Positions 39,301-51,815 of a DNA stretch of 64,000 bases are shown one piece after another. The stretch comes from Sipunculus nudus (taxonomy: Eukaryota; Annelida; Sipuncula; Golfingiida; Sipunculidae). The stretch spans positions 7,130,001 to 7,194,000 of the forward strand of contig CM049310.1 of the NCBI GenBank assembly GCA_026874595.1, given 5' to 3'. How positions within the stretch are numbered: the stretch's first letter is position 1; each line of letters opens with the position of its first letter. Both the position numbers and the translations under genes were made by a program. Below the pieces are notes generated by a model. It made no database searches and was not told the origin of the DNA. It worked only from the letters and a program-made list of their open reading frames with translations.

Positions 39301-42300
39301 AGTGAAAATCGATTTGGCAGAAAGTTGGAGCCGAGCAAGGTCGCCACCTGTAGCTGCTAGATGAGCGAAAACTTCTGCTGCTGCAAGGTCGCCGAGAGAG
39401 CAGCGACGCCTAGCCGAACGACATGGACTCCTTAACTGATTTTTTTTCATAATATTAAACGTACTCTTGCAAAGCGCAAAGAACGTGTATGACAGTGGGT
39501 CATACGAACTATATATATATATATATAAATACGCAGTATGGTCATAAGCTGTGTTGAACCAACATCGCTGGTTTTATTTTTAGGAATAAGATACATGAAA
39601 GAAACTGCGACATGAACCTGTTAGCCCAGAACACTGAGCTTCTCTAGCTACCGAGAGGTATCGTTGGTGTGATGGAAAAGGTATAGTGCTCTGTATGAAC
39701 ATGAAACTTTATTTTACTGAACAGAATATTATTAGAAAAATTTAATTTACTCACAAGCAGCCTGTCATCTGCCAATTTGTCGACTCTGGTGACTGAGCAG
39801 TTCTCCACGATTGTAGCCCCATTTGCTTCTGCTAACTGTTGGTGTATGGAATTAGACATCGCCGCGTCCACCAACCCGCCATCTTTTTGGTAAACAGCCT
39901 CGGTTTGATCATCAACAGTAAATTGTGGAAAACGACGCCTGATTTCATGTGGCTGCAGGTGCTCGTAACTACAACATGTAATTTTTTCTAATAATTATTT
40001 TATTAAATATAATAAATTTTATTAAAATTATGGTTATAAAATTAAAATTATAATTACAATTATATTGTTGATATTATCTTTTTTTATGTTTATGTTTATC
40101 TGGGAAGTAGAAAAAAAGTATCTTTCATGAAGGCAATGGATTTAACCTTAAATAGAAATCAAAGTATGCGTATACCTCCGTTTGGATTCTGCCCAAACTG
40201 TGGTGTTTCCAACACAGTGACAGGTAATATAGGGCCATAGTTGCATCACAGGTCAGCTTTGCCCACATGAGCAATGGCTGCTCCCAGCAACATTGACTAA
40301 CACTAGCTCTTGGCAGAATCAAAACGATTACCTAACCTCAAAGTCGTCAACAATTATTTGAATGGTTGTTTTATATCAATCAGGTTTCCTCAGAAATTTG
40401 AAGGAGTGTAAACCATAATCCTTCACAAAATAACTTCAAAGTCTGCTTTCTGAGTGAAGTTGCTGACAAATTAACTCACCAAGTAAACATTTAGGTTACC
40501 GAGACAAAACCATAATAGATGCTGGCGGAGGTTTTATTCAGGTTTGAATGATTCTTACTCGATGTTAAACCTGTCCATTGAGTTCATGAATGCCTGTAAT
40601 ATTCGCCTCCCATTCTCATCTTTCTTCGCCATCTGGAGAGACCCGGTCACGTGCACCAACTTAATACCCGACTCCTCCTCCACCTCACGCCATCTAGTGG
40701 AGAAATTAAAAGGTGACACTAAGTCATGTGACCAAAGCGTTTCTGCTGCATCCATTCTGGTGCCGCTTTTGACACGTATTATTCGACAGTTTGGAATATA
40801 ATGGTTGTCATTTATTCAAGCTTTTATTTACACAACGAATTGTTCATTCATTGTAAGAGAACTCAGAAATTATTATATACACAGTTATTTCTCTTAATGT
40901 GTTCGTCAACAGAAATTACCATATACAAATAAAATATGCAATTGTAAACCAAGATGTGGTTCTTGTATTTATACTTTCATATATATTTATATTGCGTGAT
41001 CATTGGGTTCACACACTGTCGTTGTACATGATTTTCCGAAGTGGAAGGGTCAAAATTGCACACATTTGTTGTATTTTTTATATTTGCCAAAATATTCCCA
41101 GTGTCTGAGCCCGTTTCTGCTGGTTAGAGGTGACAGACACAAATGGTTTAAGTATTATACAGGGATCGTAATACTTTTCTCCTTTCCAACGGAAATGCAT
41201 TTATACAGGTTTGCCTTTACGCAGGAAAAATGCCTTTCCGCAAAAGAGGTATCCTACCATATCAAACTTTCAGGGCACTTCGCTCATTGTTAACCTGCTT
41301 CTGCCATCTTACCTACCATCCTACATGTACATTTGCATGCACAAAGAACTGAATGTTTTCAATTGTAACACAGTTTTATCAGAAACACGATTTTGCAGTG
41401 AAAAAAAAACAGGAAAATATTGGAAATATGGCCATATGGGCCTAAATGCCGGAAATTATAAGGATTATAGACCATTTTGTAGACAAATATAGGAAATATA
41501 GGTAGGAAACGAACTGTAAAATATTTTGTTTTGCGTTAAAAACTTAATCCATGGTTCAAGGGGAAGGGGGGGGGGCATGTCTCCGTCACCTTTTTCCGGG
41601 TGGGGGACAATTTCCATTTCTCCCCTTCACTTTTTTTGGGGAAAAACAAGAGGTTTTGAATTTGGAATTAGTTCCGTTTTTCAGTTTATTCTTCCATCAT
41701 ATTTTCCCCATTGACCTTTAAGTTATGTCTCTCACGTTGAGATAATTAAAGATATTGCATGTATCAAGTGCCTCAATGAATCGCCATAAATACTAGTCGA
41801 TGTTGTTAAATGTTTAAAAGGAATATAAGTATAGAAAATATAGTTTTGAACATTGTGCAAAAATCATTTTCTTATTTAAAAATATGTGCTTCATAATGTG
41901 TTATGAGAGAGAAGATAGCTATGATTTTCTATAAGAATATCCTGTTTGTCGCAGGGTTAGTTTTGAAAGATTTTGAGCGAGTTTACATATTGAAGGGGGG
42001 GGGGGGGTTCTGTCGGTAATATTTTGTATCGCCCCCCCCCCCTAAATTTTTCGCAACAATCACGGCCCATGTTATAGAATTTCAATTTCAATTGTACCGA
42101 TATATTATGGCATAAACAACCATATCCGCAGATTGAGTTTTTGTGATAAAGTCGGGTCAACCTTTTTTTCTGAACAAACTAGCTGCCCTGAGGCATTTTG
42201 ATCAACGAGGCTAAATTGAATGTGGAAGAAAAAACATCTAGGACACTGTTACGGGTCTCATATACCCTGGATGTAGATAATTAAGCTGCTTTATTTATAT

Positions 42301-42553
42301 TGGCAGATTGTTAGAAATACCTGTCTAAAAAAACATTTAAACACACTCTTTAGCAATGTATACGAAATGAGACACGTCGTTCATTGATATGTCATGTTTA
42401 TCTTATTCTATACCCAATTTTATACCCAACCTAAGAAACGGAACTAAACTTACGCTCTGTATGTATCCCGGACAAGTTTAGTGTAACGGTCATCACTATA
42501 CATGAGTCGTCTGAAAAATGATGATGAAGATGAAAATAATAATAATAATGAAC

Positions 42554-42588
<35 letters not shown>

Positions 42589-42638
42589 TAATAATAATAA
42601 TGATAATAATAACAATTAAAAACAACAATAACAACAAC

Positions 42639-42677
<39 letters not shown>

Positions 42678-44754
42678 CATAATAAATTGAAATGAATAAA
42701 AACTACCTAACCTTTTGCCAAAAGCTTAAAACTGTGGGAAACAAGACCTAAGACCCTTTACATAAACGACGCTGCTTCTGCATTTAACCCGAACACCCGA
42801 ACACGACAAACGATCATGACGCTATATAGGGGCGCAGATCGATTAACAGACGTTTCAGATACTACTTATGATTATGACGTGATCCATTGTTCCTTGAATG
42901 TATGTTGCCTATAAGGCGTGAGTTGTAAATTAGTAAGATATTGGATGTTTTCTCATATTCATTTTTAAGAGACAATTTTGGAAGTGTCTATGCAGCCGAC
43001 AATGTCAATTGCGGATCACAAGAGTCTTTAAAATTCTAGGAAATCGACAATATTATCAACCTAGCTATTTTTACCTGGGTCTATTACTAGCATAATATTA
43101 TTTGACAGCTTCGTACATTTCTAAGTAATATCAGAATAAAACTAAAATATTATACACACAATATTAAAAGTGTGTATATAACTAGACTACACAAGTGTTT
43201 TGTAATATTGGTTAAAGCATTGTCGGTTGCGCAATAAATTGTCGGCTGCCTAGACATTTCCTATGATCTTTAAAGTCATACCAAGGTAATTCCGTTAATT
43301 ACTTACATGAACCTTGAGTGATCCTGGGACCCGCCATGTATATGGCCTAAAGTAAACTTTTCCAGGCCTAGTACATCTGAAAAATAAAAATTTAAAGAAT
43401 TTTTTTTAAATACTCTTATATATATACACTAACACGCACCCGAACCCCTAATCAAACACTATATATATATATATATATATATGGTTAATAAAGCATTAAA
43501 TCAGTACGTCCTGAAAGGATATCTGATCTGTCTGTCCTGTCTATTCAGTTGCTGTCCATCATTCTTTAGTGAAAAGATAAGTATTCTCTCCTGTCGGTCT
43601 TCTCAAGCATCATCCGATATACATATAATTATAGCATATAGCCCGGTCTTGTGCTGCAATAAGTCCGTGCGACTTGTAGGGGACAGGATTACCATGGGCG
43701 GGCTGACAATTACCTGGGATAAGAGAGCTTAGATATAGATAAAATAGAGCATTGGGCAGCTCTGGTTATCTTGAACCTTTATTTCCTGGTGATTTAATAA
43801 AAAATGTTGTTTTGATTTATATGTTTTTTACATATTGTTTTACCTTTGACCAGTCAAAGACACGTTATCCAAATTTTTGTTTAATACTGATAGAAGGGAT
43901 CATTTTATTTTCATGCATTCAGGCCAGAATTTTGAAAACGCGAAACACGTTCAGGTAAATATCACAAATAAAAAACATACAAGTATTATGTTATTAAGCT
44001 ATTAAAAAGAACAAAAAAAAAACATTTCATTTTGATAGGCACATTTAAAAGTGTGTCCTGTGCCCAGTTATTCCATGGGTGCTGGTCCCTAGTGGTAAAA
44101 TAGTGAACTACATCTATCCGAACGGCAAGGTATATTTTGATGGTGGGCGCACAATGACCCCTAGAATAAATAGAGTGAAATATCTAAGGATATTAAAATA
44201 TGTTAAATGACCCCCTTAGGAATCATTCCCGTTGTTTTTAACACCAAAAAGGTGCCTGTGTATATATATCACACAGGTAAAGATGTGAACGTCCAGGTTC
44301 TTTTAAAAATCAAACAATCGAACACATACATACGTACACTCAAAAACAGGAATAAGACCTGTGTTAACGAAACAATAATTTATATTTAAAAAATTACTTG
44401 CATTCTCTTGAGAGACGCTCCCTTTACATCAATAATGAATATAATCACATAAATACACAGAATCCAATGATAACGGCAAACAGCAAAGTTTCCTGATCAC
44501 TCGGTTCCTAACCACTCGGCTATCGTGCACACATGTAACATAGGGATGTAATAATGTCCTGTATTCAGGGAGTTTCTATAATCCCCAATCTCTCTCTGTT
44601 CGTACACGTTTCACAATCCCCGCTCCGCACACAAATTACTCTATTCTTTCTGAGCATTGAATCACAGTCTGTAACAGCTGTTGTCTCCTGGAATCATCCA
44701 GACCTGGTACCAGAATAAGCTTCCACACAGCAATTTTCTAAACCTCTACAGTAA

Positions 44755-44837
<83 letters not shown>

Positions 44838-47800
44838 ATATATAGTCTGTTCCTGAAGAGACACACAGCAAGTATCAACTCGCCAGATTACCAGTCCGTC
44901 GGATAATGTGTTATAAGCTCTGAAGTCCCAAACAAAGCAATCACTTGTTCCTTCCTAAGACAACGACCATCCACGCTATCAGACATCACATCTTAGCTAT
45001 CCCTACTGTAACATATGCAGACCGGCCCAAGGAATGCTGTAGGTATGGTCAGTCTATACATCACGCTGAAACGGACCCTCCTCCCGAAAAAAAGTCTCAC
45101 TCGGCTCCTTATAAATGCTTGCCGACGTCACACCTGCTTTCCTATCATAACTCCGAATTACGCCCATCGTCAATCACTGCGCAAATATTAAAAAGGAAAC
45201 GCCTCTAGTAACAGTGTGTGAGAAAATCCAACTTACACAGGTGCACCTCCTTTGAAATCTCCCACAAACACTAGTAATCGCCAAAACAGAAGCTGCCCCT
45301 CTAAATTAAATCGTACTTCAATTAACATCAGATCAGACACAAGTGCTCTCTAACAACTTAGCTTCTCTGAAATTAACAACTCACAAGACACATGTGTCCT
45401 TTAATCAACCATCTCACGCTATTATCTAAACATTGTACTCTATATTAATGCACAATAAATTATCAAAACAAACATCTGGTTATATTCCCTACTAGAACAT
45501 GCAATACAATTACTAAGTCACAATCCCCATGTGACAGCTGGAAAGTTTATAATGAATTTCAGAACGCTATATGGCCATTACATGTTACAGTCCTCGATCT
45601 ATATTCACTACTATTCAGAAGGGAACAAATAATATCAGTATTACTAGGTTTTTACTTGTAATTTTGAGAAATACAGATTTCAGCCATTGGTCTAACCTTG
45701 CACTGGACACAAAGGCCCAAATGGGATCAGCAGCACCTCGGATATTATAACTGGACAATTGTTATGCTGATAGGTGACTCGTCTTGTGTACCGGGAAAAA
45801 AGACTCCGCTTTCATACACTCATTTAGTTATGGGGTGAAACTAGGCCTACTGTTCTGTATATTTAAGAAAAAGATTAGTTAAATGTAAAGAAACGGCAGA
45901 TTTTTGGGGAAGGTTTATGTGTATTATCATGACACTTGATCTAAACATTGATCACTGAAATACTGTACATGCTGCTGAAGACTGGTTGCGCCCCTATAAT
46001 GTATTCATGTTACTGTTTTATTTTTGAAATTAGCCCTCAGCAGATCACAAATTGTAAAGTCCGAAACCGGATTGGAATTCTGCAGATGTATTTATATACT
46101 AAGTTAAGCTAGCATTAAAAAGGGAGGCGGTTACCTCCAATAAAAAAGTTCTTCACTATTAACAACAAAGAAGAACAAATTTAACTCAACAAAATGTAAT
46201 TTCAAGCAGATTTCAGGATTCAAGGGACATATATAATTGACCTGACGGCGAGTGCTTGATCGACAGGTCTATCAGCCAATCAGCGAACGTTAGCCTATTG
46301 CCGGACTGAAAAGGAGGCCATGTAAACACACGTGGAGGTCGGACATCAGGTCGGACATTCCAGACACGTGTGTTAACTTTCAACCATATGTTCGATGGAC
46401 CTGTCATATTAAATAGGTTTTATTTTTAATACGGTCGAGGCATATGCTTATTTTTTTTATAAAAGTTTCTCCAGGTATCATTCAAAGTAACAGCAATCTG
46501 TTTTCATCCCTCTTCGTTATAGAATCACAAGACAAAGAGAAACGCAGGGATGGGACAAAGCAGGCCCGATTTGGCCCCGTCATATATTGAGTCCATATTG
46601 GCGCATGAAAGTTTCAGTAAGTCAAGAGAAGCTGCCAATATGATCCTATTCATCATCTATTGGTAAACATTGCCCTATATAACCATTGCTAAAAAGTGTT
46701 ACATTTGCCCCACACCAGCGCGTTACTCTTCAATGTTCATGGGTTTATACAAAATGTATCAATTTTGGCCCTGTCGAATCAGGTGGTCTGCCAATCCCAG
46801 TCCAAGTATTCATGATCATGTGCATGCGACGGTTAGTGCTACAAGTACCTGCTCGCCTCCGGTCCGGAGTGAACAGCCGTGTAGCAGCTAGCGACGGTAT
46901 GCTATCTCCTGTTACCACAAAGACATGTATGTTTGATATATCTCTGGCAAACGGTCAGTAACTGTTATTGACGAGGATACAAGTTTAATTGTATAGCTCA
47001 CTGCTTTATATTGTAACCATGTCGATAATTTACACAACAGTGCGCCTTTATTGGCACTCAAAGATACAAGACCGCTTTGTTGCGGATCCACAACTGTGAT
47101 ACGATAAAATTTGAAGATAAAATTTGGATGTATCACAGTGTTTTTATACTAAACAAATACCACAGATATGTCACAAATGGAGCATCACTTGTTATATATA
47201 AATTGACAGTCCTCCTTGACATATATACAATATATTTATGTTATTACATGCATGAGTCTCTTACTCTGAGTGTTAAAAGGAAAATTCAAAAAGTAATTGC
47301 CACAGATTGTTTTAACTGACAACACAGCACATTTTCTATAATAGTGCACATGTATAAAGAAAAACAGTTAATTTGTACACACACCCTAACACACAAACAC
47401 AAATGTTTATATACAGTGGCGGATACACGGGGGGGGGGGGGGCGCAACAACCTTTTTCAGGATTTTAAACTATTTTTTTTATAGTATTAAATATTAAAAA
47501 GGAAACGCCTCTAGTAACAGTGTGTGAGAAAATCCAACTTACACAGGTGCACCTCCTTTGAAATCTCCCACAAACACTAGTAATCGCCAAAACAGAAGCT
47601 GCCCCTCTAAATTAAATCGTACTTCAATTAACATCAGATCAGACACAAGTGCTCTCTAACAACTTAGCTTCTCTGAAATTAACAACTCACAAGACACATG
47701 TGTCCTTTAATCAACCATCTCACGCTATTATCTAAACATTGTACTCTATATTAATGCACAATAAATTATCAAAACAAACATCTGGTTATATTCCCTACTA

Positions 47801-49901
47801 GAACATGCAATACAATTACTAAGTCACAATCCCCATGTGACAGCTGGAAAGTTTATAATGAATTTCAGAACGCTATATGGCCATTACATGTTACAGTCCT
47901 CGATCTATATTCACTACTATTCAGAAGGGAACAAATAATATCAGTATTACTAGGTTTTTACTTGTAATTTTGAGAAATACAGATTTCAGCCATTGGTCTA
48001 ACCTTGCACTGGACACAAAGGCCCAAATGGGATCAGCAGCACCTCGGATATTATAACTGAACAATTGTTATGCTAATAGGTGACTCGTCTTGTGTACCGG
48101 GAAAAAAGACTCCGCTTTCATACACTCATTTAGTTATGGGGTGAAACTAGGCCTACTGTTCTGTATATTTAAGAAAAAGATTAGTTAAATGTAAAGAAAC
48201 GGCAGATTTTTGGGGAAGGTTTATGTGTATTATCATGACACTTGATCTAAACATTGATCACTGAAATACTGTACATGCTGCTGAAGACTGGTTGCGCCCC
48301 TATAATGTATTCATGTTACTGTTTTATTTTATTTTTGTTGAAATTAGCCCTCAGCAGATCACAAATTGTAAAGTCCGAAACCGGATTGGAATTCTGCAGA
48401 TGTATTTATATACTAAGTTAAGCTAGCATTAAAAAGGGAGGCGGTTACCTCCAATAAAAAAGTTCTTCACTATTAACAACAAAGAAGAACAAATTTAACT
48501 CAACAAAATGTAATTTCAAGCAGATTTCAGGATTCAAGGGACATATATAATTGACCTGACGGCGAGTGCTTGATCGACAGGTCTATCAGCCAATCAGCGA
48601 ACGTTAGCCTATTGCCCGACTGAAAAGGAGGCCATGTAAACACACGTGGAGGTCGGACATCAGGTCGGACATTCCAGACACGTGTGTTAACTTTCAACCA
48701 TATGTTCGATGGACCTGTCATATTAAATAGGTTTTATTTTTAATACGGTCGAGGCATATGCTTATTTTTTTATAAAAGTTTCTCCAGGTATCATTCAAAG
48801 TAACAGCAATCTGTTTTCATCCCTCTTCGTTATAGAATCACAAGACAAAGAGAAACGCAGGGATGGGACAAGGCAGGCCCGATTTGGCCCCGTCATATAT
48901 TGAGTCCATATTGGCGCATGAAAGTTTCAGTAAGTCAAGAGAAGCTGCCAATATGATCCTATTCATCACCTATTGGTAAACATTGCCCTATATAACCATT
49001 GCTAAAAAGTGTTACATTTGCCCCACACCAGCGCGTTACTCTTCAATGTTCATGGGTTTATACAAAATGTATCAATTTTGGCCCTGTCGAATCAGGTGGT
49101 CTGCCAATCCCAGTCCAAGTATTCATGATCATGTGCATGCGACGGTTAGTGCTACAAGTACCTGCTCGCCTCCGGTCCGGAGTGAACAGCCGTGTAGCAG
49201 CTAGCGACGGTATGCTATCTCCTGTTACCACAAAGACATGTATGTTTGATATATCTCTGGCAAACGGTCAGTAACTGTTATTGACGAGGATACAAGTTTA
49301 ATTGTATAGCTCACTGCTTTATATTGTAACCATGTCGATAATTTACACAACAGTGCGCCTTTATTGGCACTCAAAGATACAAGACCGCTTTGTTGCGGAT
49401 CCACAACTGTGATACGATAAAATTTGAAGATAAAATTTGGATGTATCACAGTGTTTTTATACTAAACAAATACCACAGATATGTCACAAATGGAGCATCA
49501 CTTGTTATATATAAATTGACAGTCCTCCTTGACATATATACAATATATTTATGTTATTACATGCATGAGTCTCTTACTCTGAGTGTTAAAAGGAAAATTC
49601 AAAAAGTAATTGCCACAGATTGTTTTAACTGACAACACAGCACATTTTCTATAATAGTGCACATGTATAAAGAAAAATAGTTAATTTGTACACACACCCT
49701 TACACACAAACACAAATGTTTATATACAGTGGCGGATACACGGGGGGGGGGGGGGGGGGGCGCAACAACCTTTTTCAGGATTTTAAACTATTTTTTTTTT
49801 GGCCAGGAACCCCTACATTCTGGAGCAGGGAACCTTTTTATAGGCTTTCTTATTAGCCTTCCTTGGTTGAACCTTCCCCTTTACACACCGTTGACTCGCC
49901 C

Positions 49902-49953
<52 letters not shown>

Positions 49954-51815
49954 TACAAAAGATTTGGGAATTTCATCAATATTATCTATATCATACATGC
50001 ATTTAAATTTCTTCTTGTACACACATCTTTCTCCCTGTGTATAAACAAGAGGCTTCCTAATAAAAACATCAATATACATGCAATATTTAATAATAATTTT
50101 TACTTTAATTTTATTCAACAATTTTCCCAGTATAATAAATTTTATTTAACATACATGATATATATGATAAACCACTTTGTGATGTTCACACATCTGTGAT
50201 TTTACTTGCCCTTCAATAATTTATTGTTTGGATACTGGTATTGACACTAGTTTGATTATCATTATTATTAATTGAAATTAATAAGATGATTTGTCAAAAC
50301 CAGCTTTCAAAAGTTATAAAAGATCTGTTTGAGCAATACATATTGAGCAAGACTTCCTTTATTGTCTATAAAAAATGAGTCCCCCCCCCCCCCCCCCCCA
50401 AAGGCCCCATGACAGCATGTGTCGCTTTTACCTGTATGGAAGCAGCACTTTTTACGTGGTCATCTTTAATTTTTTTGTTGAAACTGCACCCTAGGTCATA
50501 AACAAATATTTTAATAACTGTTCTTTTTCAAATTTGTTCCGCTAGACAGCCTAGACTTGAACAAGTTGTCAATTTTAACCAAATGCTCAGGTGTCATGGC
50601 TGATGCGAGGGGTCAGCTGATTCGTTCTCAGACTCTGGCCGTATCGAGCAGAAACAGGTGCAAATTCATCAAAATTTTCAGTTTTATATTAAAAACATCT
50701 CTGTAGCCTCCATATGTACACTTTAAACCTAAGGGTGCATTCTTGGTCAAATTATTACTGTTTGAAGTCTGGTGCGATATACGGCTGAAGTGCCGGTTCC
50801 ACGTGTATAAACAGCACGCTTTTCTGGGTTTAATGTCCAACCCAGCAACCGTATCCAAGTTGGGCGGAGCTAACTCGTCCATGCCGTCACGTCAAATGAC
50901 CTAAGGTAAAATGTCTAAACCAACCTTGCCTCTAACTGAATGCTGCCTTTGTATCATATATCATTCAGGCCTATTCTATAATTTATCTTTAATCTATTTT
51001 TAGTCATGAAAGACAAGGGTATCTCTTACAGAATTTGCACAACGTAAAATTGTCTGGTTCTTGCAATTATTCGTGTTTTAAAAACCAGCAATGGTGCTGC
51101 GAGAGGAAACATTATTAGCAGTTACCGTCAGATCGTATGGTCACATGTACGGCCTGACGGGGCAGTAGCACACGATTCTTCTCATTTATACTCTGATGTT
51201 AGCAAGGCCCGGTAACTAGTACACCTGCCGGCCCTGACTGGGTAACGTCCTCACTGCTAAGCCATACCACCAAGGATCCCCAAAAAAGGCCCTATCGTTT
51301 TGAGCGAAACACGACCTTTAGCATGGCCTTCCCATTGAAACTGCAGAGCGCTCATCCTTCTTATCGCCTCGACGTAAATTCGAACTTACCATCTCCCGGC
51401 TTTGATCCCTGTGGCCTATCATGTGTGTGCATTCACTTATTCGACCCGTTTTCCCACAATCATTTGTGTATAAGTGACTGTAAATATATGAATATTCCTT
51501 GAAGACATTCCTGAATCCAGCCATGAGCCAGATCATCACCAAAATCTTATAGGTATTTTCCGAATGGCCCGGAAAATTTCATTAGATTACGATCATTATT
51601 GCCCGAGTTAGGTTGTGAACAAACACACACATACACAGGAATCGGGATGATACCCTTCTTGCGAGGGCTATTATATTAATAGTTGAATAGTCTTAATCAT
51701 AATACCACCCTTGTTACTAACCTGATCCACAACGCTTGGCCAACCAGTATAAAGCCCCACTGCCGATCCCTCCGCACCCCACAACGATGTACTTATAAAA
51801 TCCTGGCTCCGACAT
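36236..51815 (-). CDS. PIPOX: sarcosine/pipecolate oxidase-like flavoenzyme, complete nine-exon gene (406 aa spliced)
   Basis: Covalent-FAD amine oxidase of the monomeric sarcosine oxidase / PIPOX family. Members oxidise N-methyl amino acids or cyclic imino acids with O2, giving H2O2. Coding exons: 51722-51815, 43307-43376, 42454-42510, 40559-40693, 39755-39968, 38956-39122, 38479-38665, 37021-37154 and 36236-36398. They total 1221 nt with matching phases and GT-AG borders throughout. Visible residues: Rossmann GCGGIG at 13-18; Glu37 ending the second strand; SR-x-x-R at Arg53 and Arg56 (Arg49/Arg52 of the bacterial enzyme); Lys271; the flavin-attachment Cys319 in KTCLY; and GHAFK with Lys353 (bacterial Lys348). 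Length fits the family (~390-400 aa). Odd points: Asp275 stands where bacterial MSOX has His269, and the C-terminus (TVE) is not a peroxisomal signal. The actual substrate is unproven. Confidence 0.92.
37021..37154 (-). CDS. PIPOX: PIPOX-like gene 1, exon 8
   Basis: 134 nt, acceptor GCTGTAG, donor GTAGGT. Holds the flavin-attachment Cys319 (KTCLYALTRD) and CCGAGHAF. Confidence 0.92.
38243..38320 (-). pseudogene. partial copy of exon 7 3' end with donor (farther copy)
   Basis: Aligns with the last ~80 nt of exon 7 (RTRTYQ...P..., EYLKML) but has an indel that shifts the frame. The splice donor AAG|GTAAGT is kept (38237-38242). A still more decayed copy may lie near 37690-37775. Confidence 0.7.
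38346..38400 (-). pseudogene. partial copy of exon 7 3' end with donor (nearer copy)
   Basis: Encodes CLKMLKRDVPK followed by GTAAGT, nearly the same as the exon 7 end (CLKMLKRNVPK). A 19-G tract (38405-38423) replaces the upstream part of the exon. No acceptor is evident, so it is probably not spliced in. Confidence 0.75.
38479..38665 (-). CDS. PIPOX: PIPOX-like gene 1, exon 7
   Basis: 187 nt, acceptor TTATTTCAG, donor AAG|GTAAGT. Contains FYGTASHGNSFSKIGIDAGG, with Lys271 and Asp275. Its 3' end has decayed copies at 38243-38320 and 38346-38400. Confidence 0.92.
38956..39122 (-). CDS. PIPOX: PIPOX-like gene 1, exon 6
   Basis: 167 nt, acceptor ACATTCAG. The donor GTCGGC is weak but is the only one whose phase (AG|A, Arg246) fits exon 7. 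Contains SKLIVTAGAWVNEVL. Confidence 0.85.
39511..39527 (+). repeat. short (TA)n run in intron 5
   Basis: Alternating TA. Confidence 0.8.
39755..39968 (-). CDS. PIPOX: PIPOX-like gene 1, exon 5
   Basis: 214 nt, acceptor TTGTAG, donor GTGAGT. Contains EIRRRFPQF and GGLVDAAMS, typical of the family. Confidence 0.92.
40168..40266 (-). repeat. dispersed ~97-bp repeat, minus orientation
   Basis: Reverse-complement relative of 28447-28545, inside intron 4 of the PIPOX-like gene. Confidence 0.7.
40559..40693 (-). CDS. PIPOX: PIPOX-like gene 1, exon 4
   Basis: 135 nt, acceptor CCACTAG, donor GTAAGA. WREVEEESGIKL...TGSL, the start of the substrate domain. Confidence 0.9.
42454..42510 (-). CDS. PIPOX: PIPOX-like gene 1, exon 3
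   Basis: 57-nt micro-exon, acceptor TTTTTCAG, donor GTAAGT, phase 2 at both ends. RLMYSDDRYTKLVRDTYR. It borders an AAT microsatellite (42536-42680) on its acceptor side. Confidence 0.9.
42536..42680 (+). repeat. (AAT)n microsatellite, interrupted
   Basis: About 145 bp of AAT with AAC/GAT interruptions, immediately upstream (minus strand) of exon 3. Confidence 0.95.
43307..43376 (-). CDS. PIPOX: PIPOX-like gene 1, exon 2
   Basis: 70 nt, acceptor TTTTCAG, donor GTAAGT. VLGLEKFTLGH, GGSQDHSRF. Holds Glu37 and Arg53. Confidence 0.92.
43377..45182. other. intron 1 of PIPOX-like gene 1, left part
   Basis: No exon seen. Simple repeats: (TA)n at 43461-43482 and a (CT)n(AT)n compound run at 44757-44833. 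Confidence 0.5.
44757..44833 (+). repeat. (CT)n(AT)n compound microsatellite
   Basis: About 35 bp of CT followed by about 43 bp of AT. Confidence 0.95.
45183..47480 (+). repeat. 2.3-kb tandem duplication, left copy
   Basis: From AAATATTAAAAAGG to GGATTTTAAACTATTTT. Nearly identical to 47489-49798. It contains a decayed family A monomer near 45950-46090 (CATTGATCAC, GAAGACTGGTTGCGCC, CACAAATTGTAAAG) and no supported coding exon. It ends inside a MITE-like element truncated at 47480. Confidence 0.93.
47414..47480. mobile_element. MITE-like element, truncated by the duplication
   Basis: Left part (CAGTGGCGGATACACGG plus poly-G) of the element that is complete at 49727-49904. Confidence 0.6.
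47481..47488. other. duplication junction with 8-bp filler
   Basis: ATAGTATT lies between the two copies and belongs to neither flank. Confidence 0.6.
47489..49798 (+). repeat. 2.3-kb tandem duplication, right copy
   Basis: Differs from the left copy by a few substitutions, an 8-bp longer TTTTATTTT stretch near 48325 and a longer poly-G run (49742-49760). Confidence 0.93.
49727..49904. mobile_element. MITE-like element with CAG(T/G)GGCG termini, 178 bp
   Basis: Left end CAGTGGCGGATACACGG and right end CCGTTGACTCGCCCCTG are inverted with about 12 of 17 matches. It holds a 19-G run and sits between TA-rich flanks. No coding capacity. Confidence 0.6.
49905..49942 (+). repeat. (TA)n microsatellite
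   Basis: Alternating TA adjoining the MITE-like element. Confidence 0.9.
49943..51721. other. intron 1 of PIPOX-like gene 1, right part
   Basis: No exon supported. Includes a 19-C run at 50381-50399. A minus-strand open frame at 50628-50882 has no recognised domain. Confidence 0.45.
51722..51815 (-). CDS. PIPOX: PIPOX-like gene 1, exon 1
   Basis: Starts at the ATG at 51815 and encodes MSEPGFYKY then the FAD-binding VVGCGGIGSGALYWLAKR. It ends in phase 1 before GTTAGT. The split codon G|AT gives Asp32. Confidence 0.92.

Noticed and set aside
42431-42680. Ile-rich 69-76 aa frames
   Set aside because: Mostly AAT microsatellite. Only the part at 42454-42510 is real, as exon 3 of the oxidase gene.
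44470-44520. tRNA-like sequence (GATAGCCGAGTGGTTAGGA on the minus strand)
   Set aside because: A good A-box but no B box or cloverleaf within range; at most a SINE scrap.
46213-48721. Pairs of identical 64-91 aa frames repeated 2.3 kb apart
   Set aside because: Identical because the DNA is a recent duplication, not because of selection. No domain.
50628-50882. 84-aa minus-strand frame starting MDELAPPNLDTV
   Set aside because: Lies in intron 1 with no splice signals or known domain. It might be an alternative first exon but nothing shows it.
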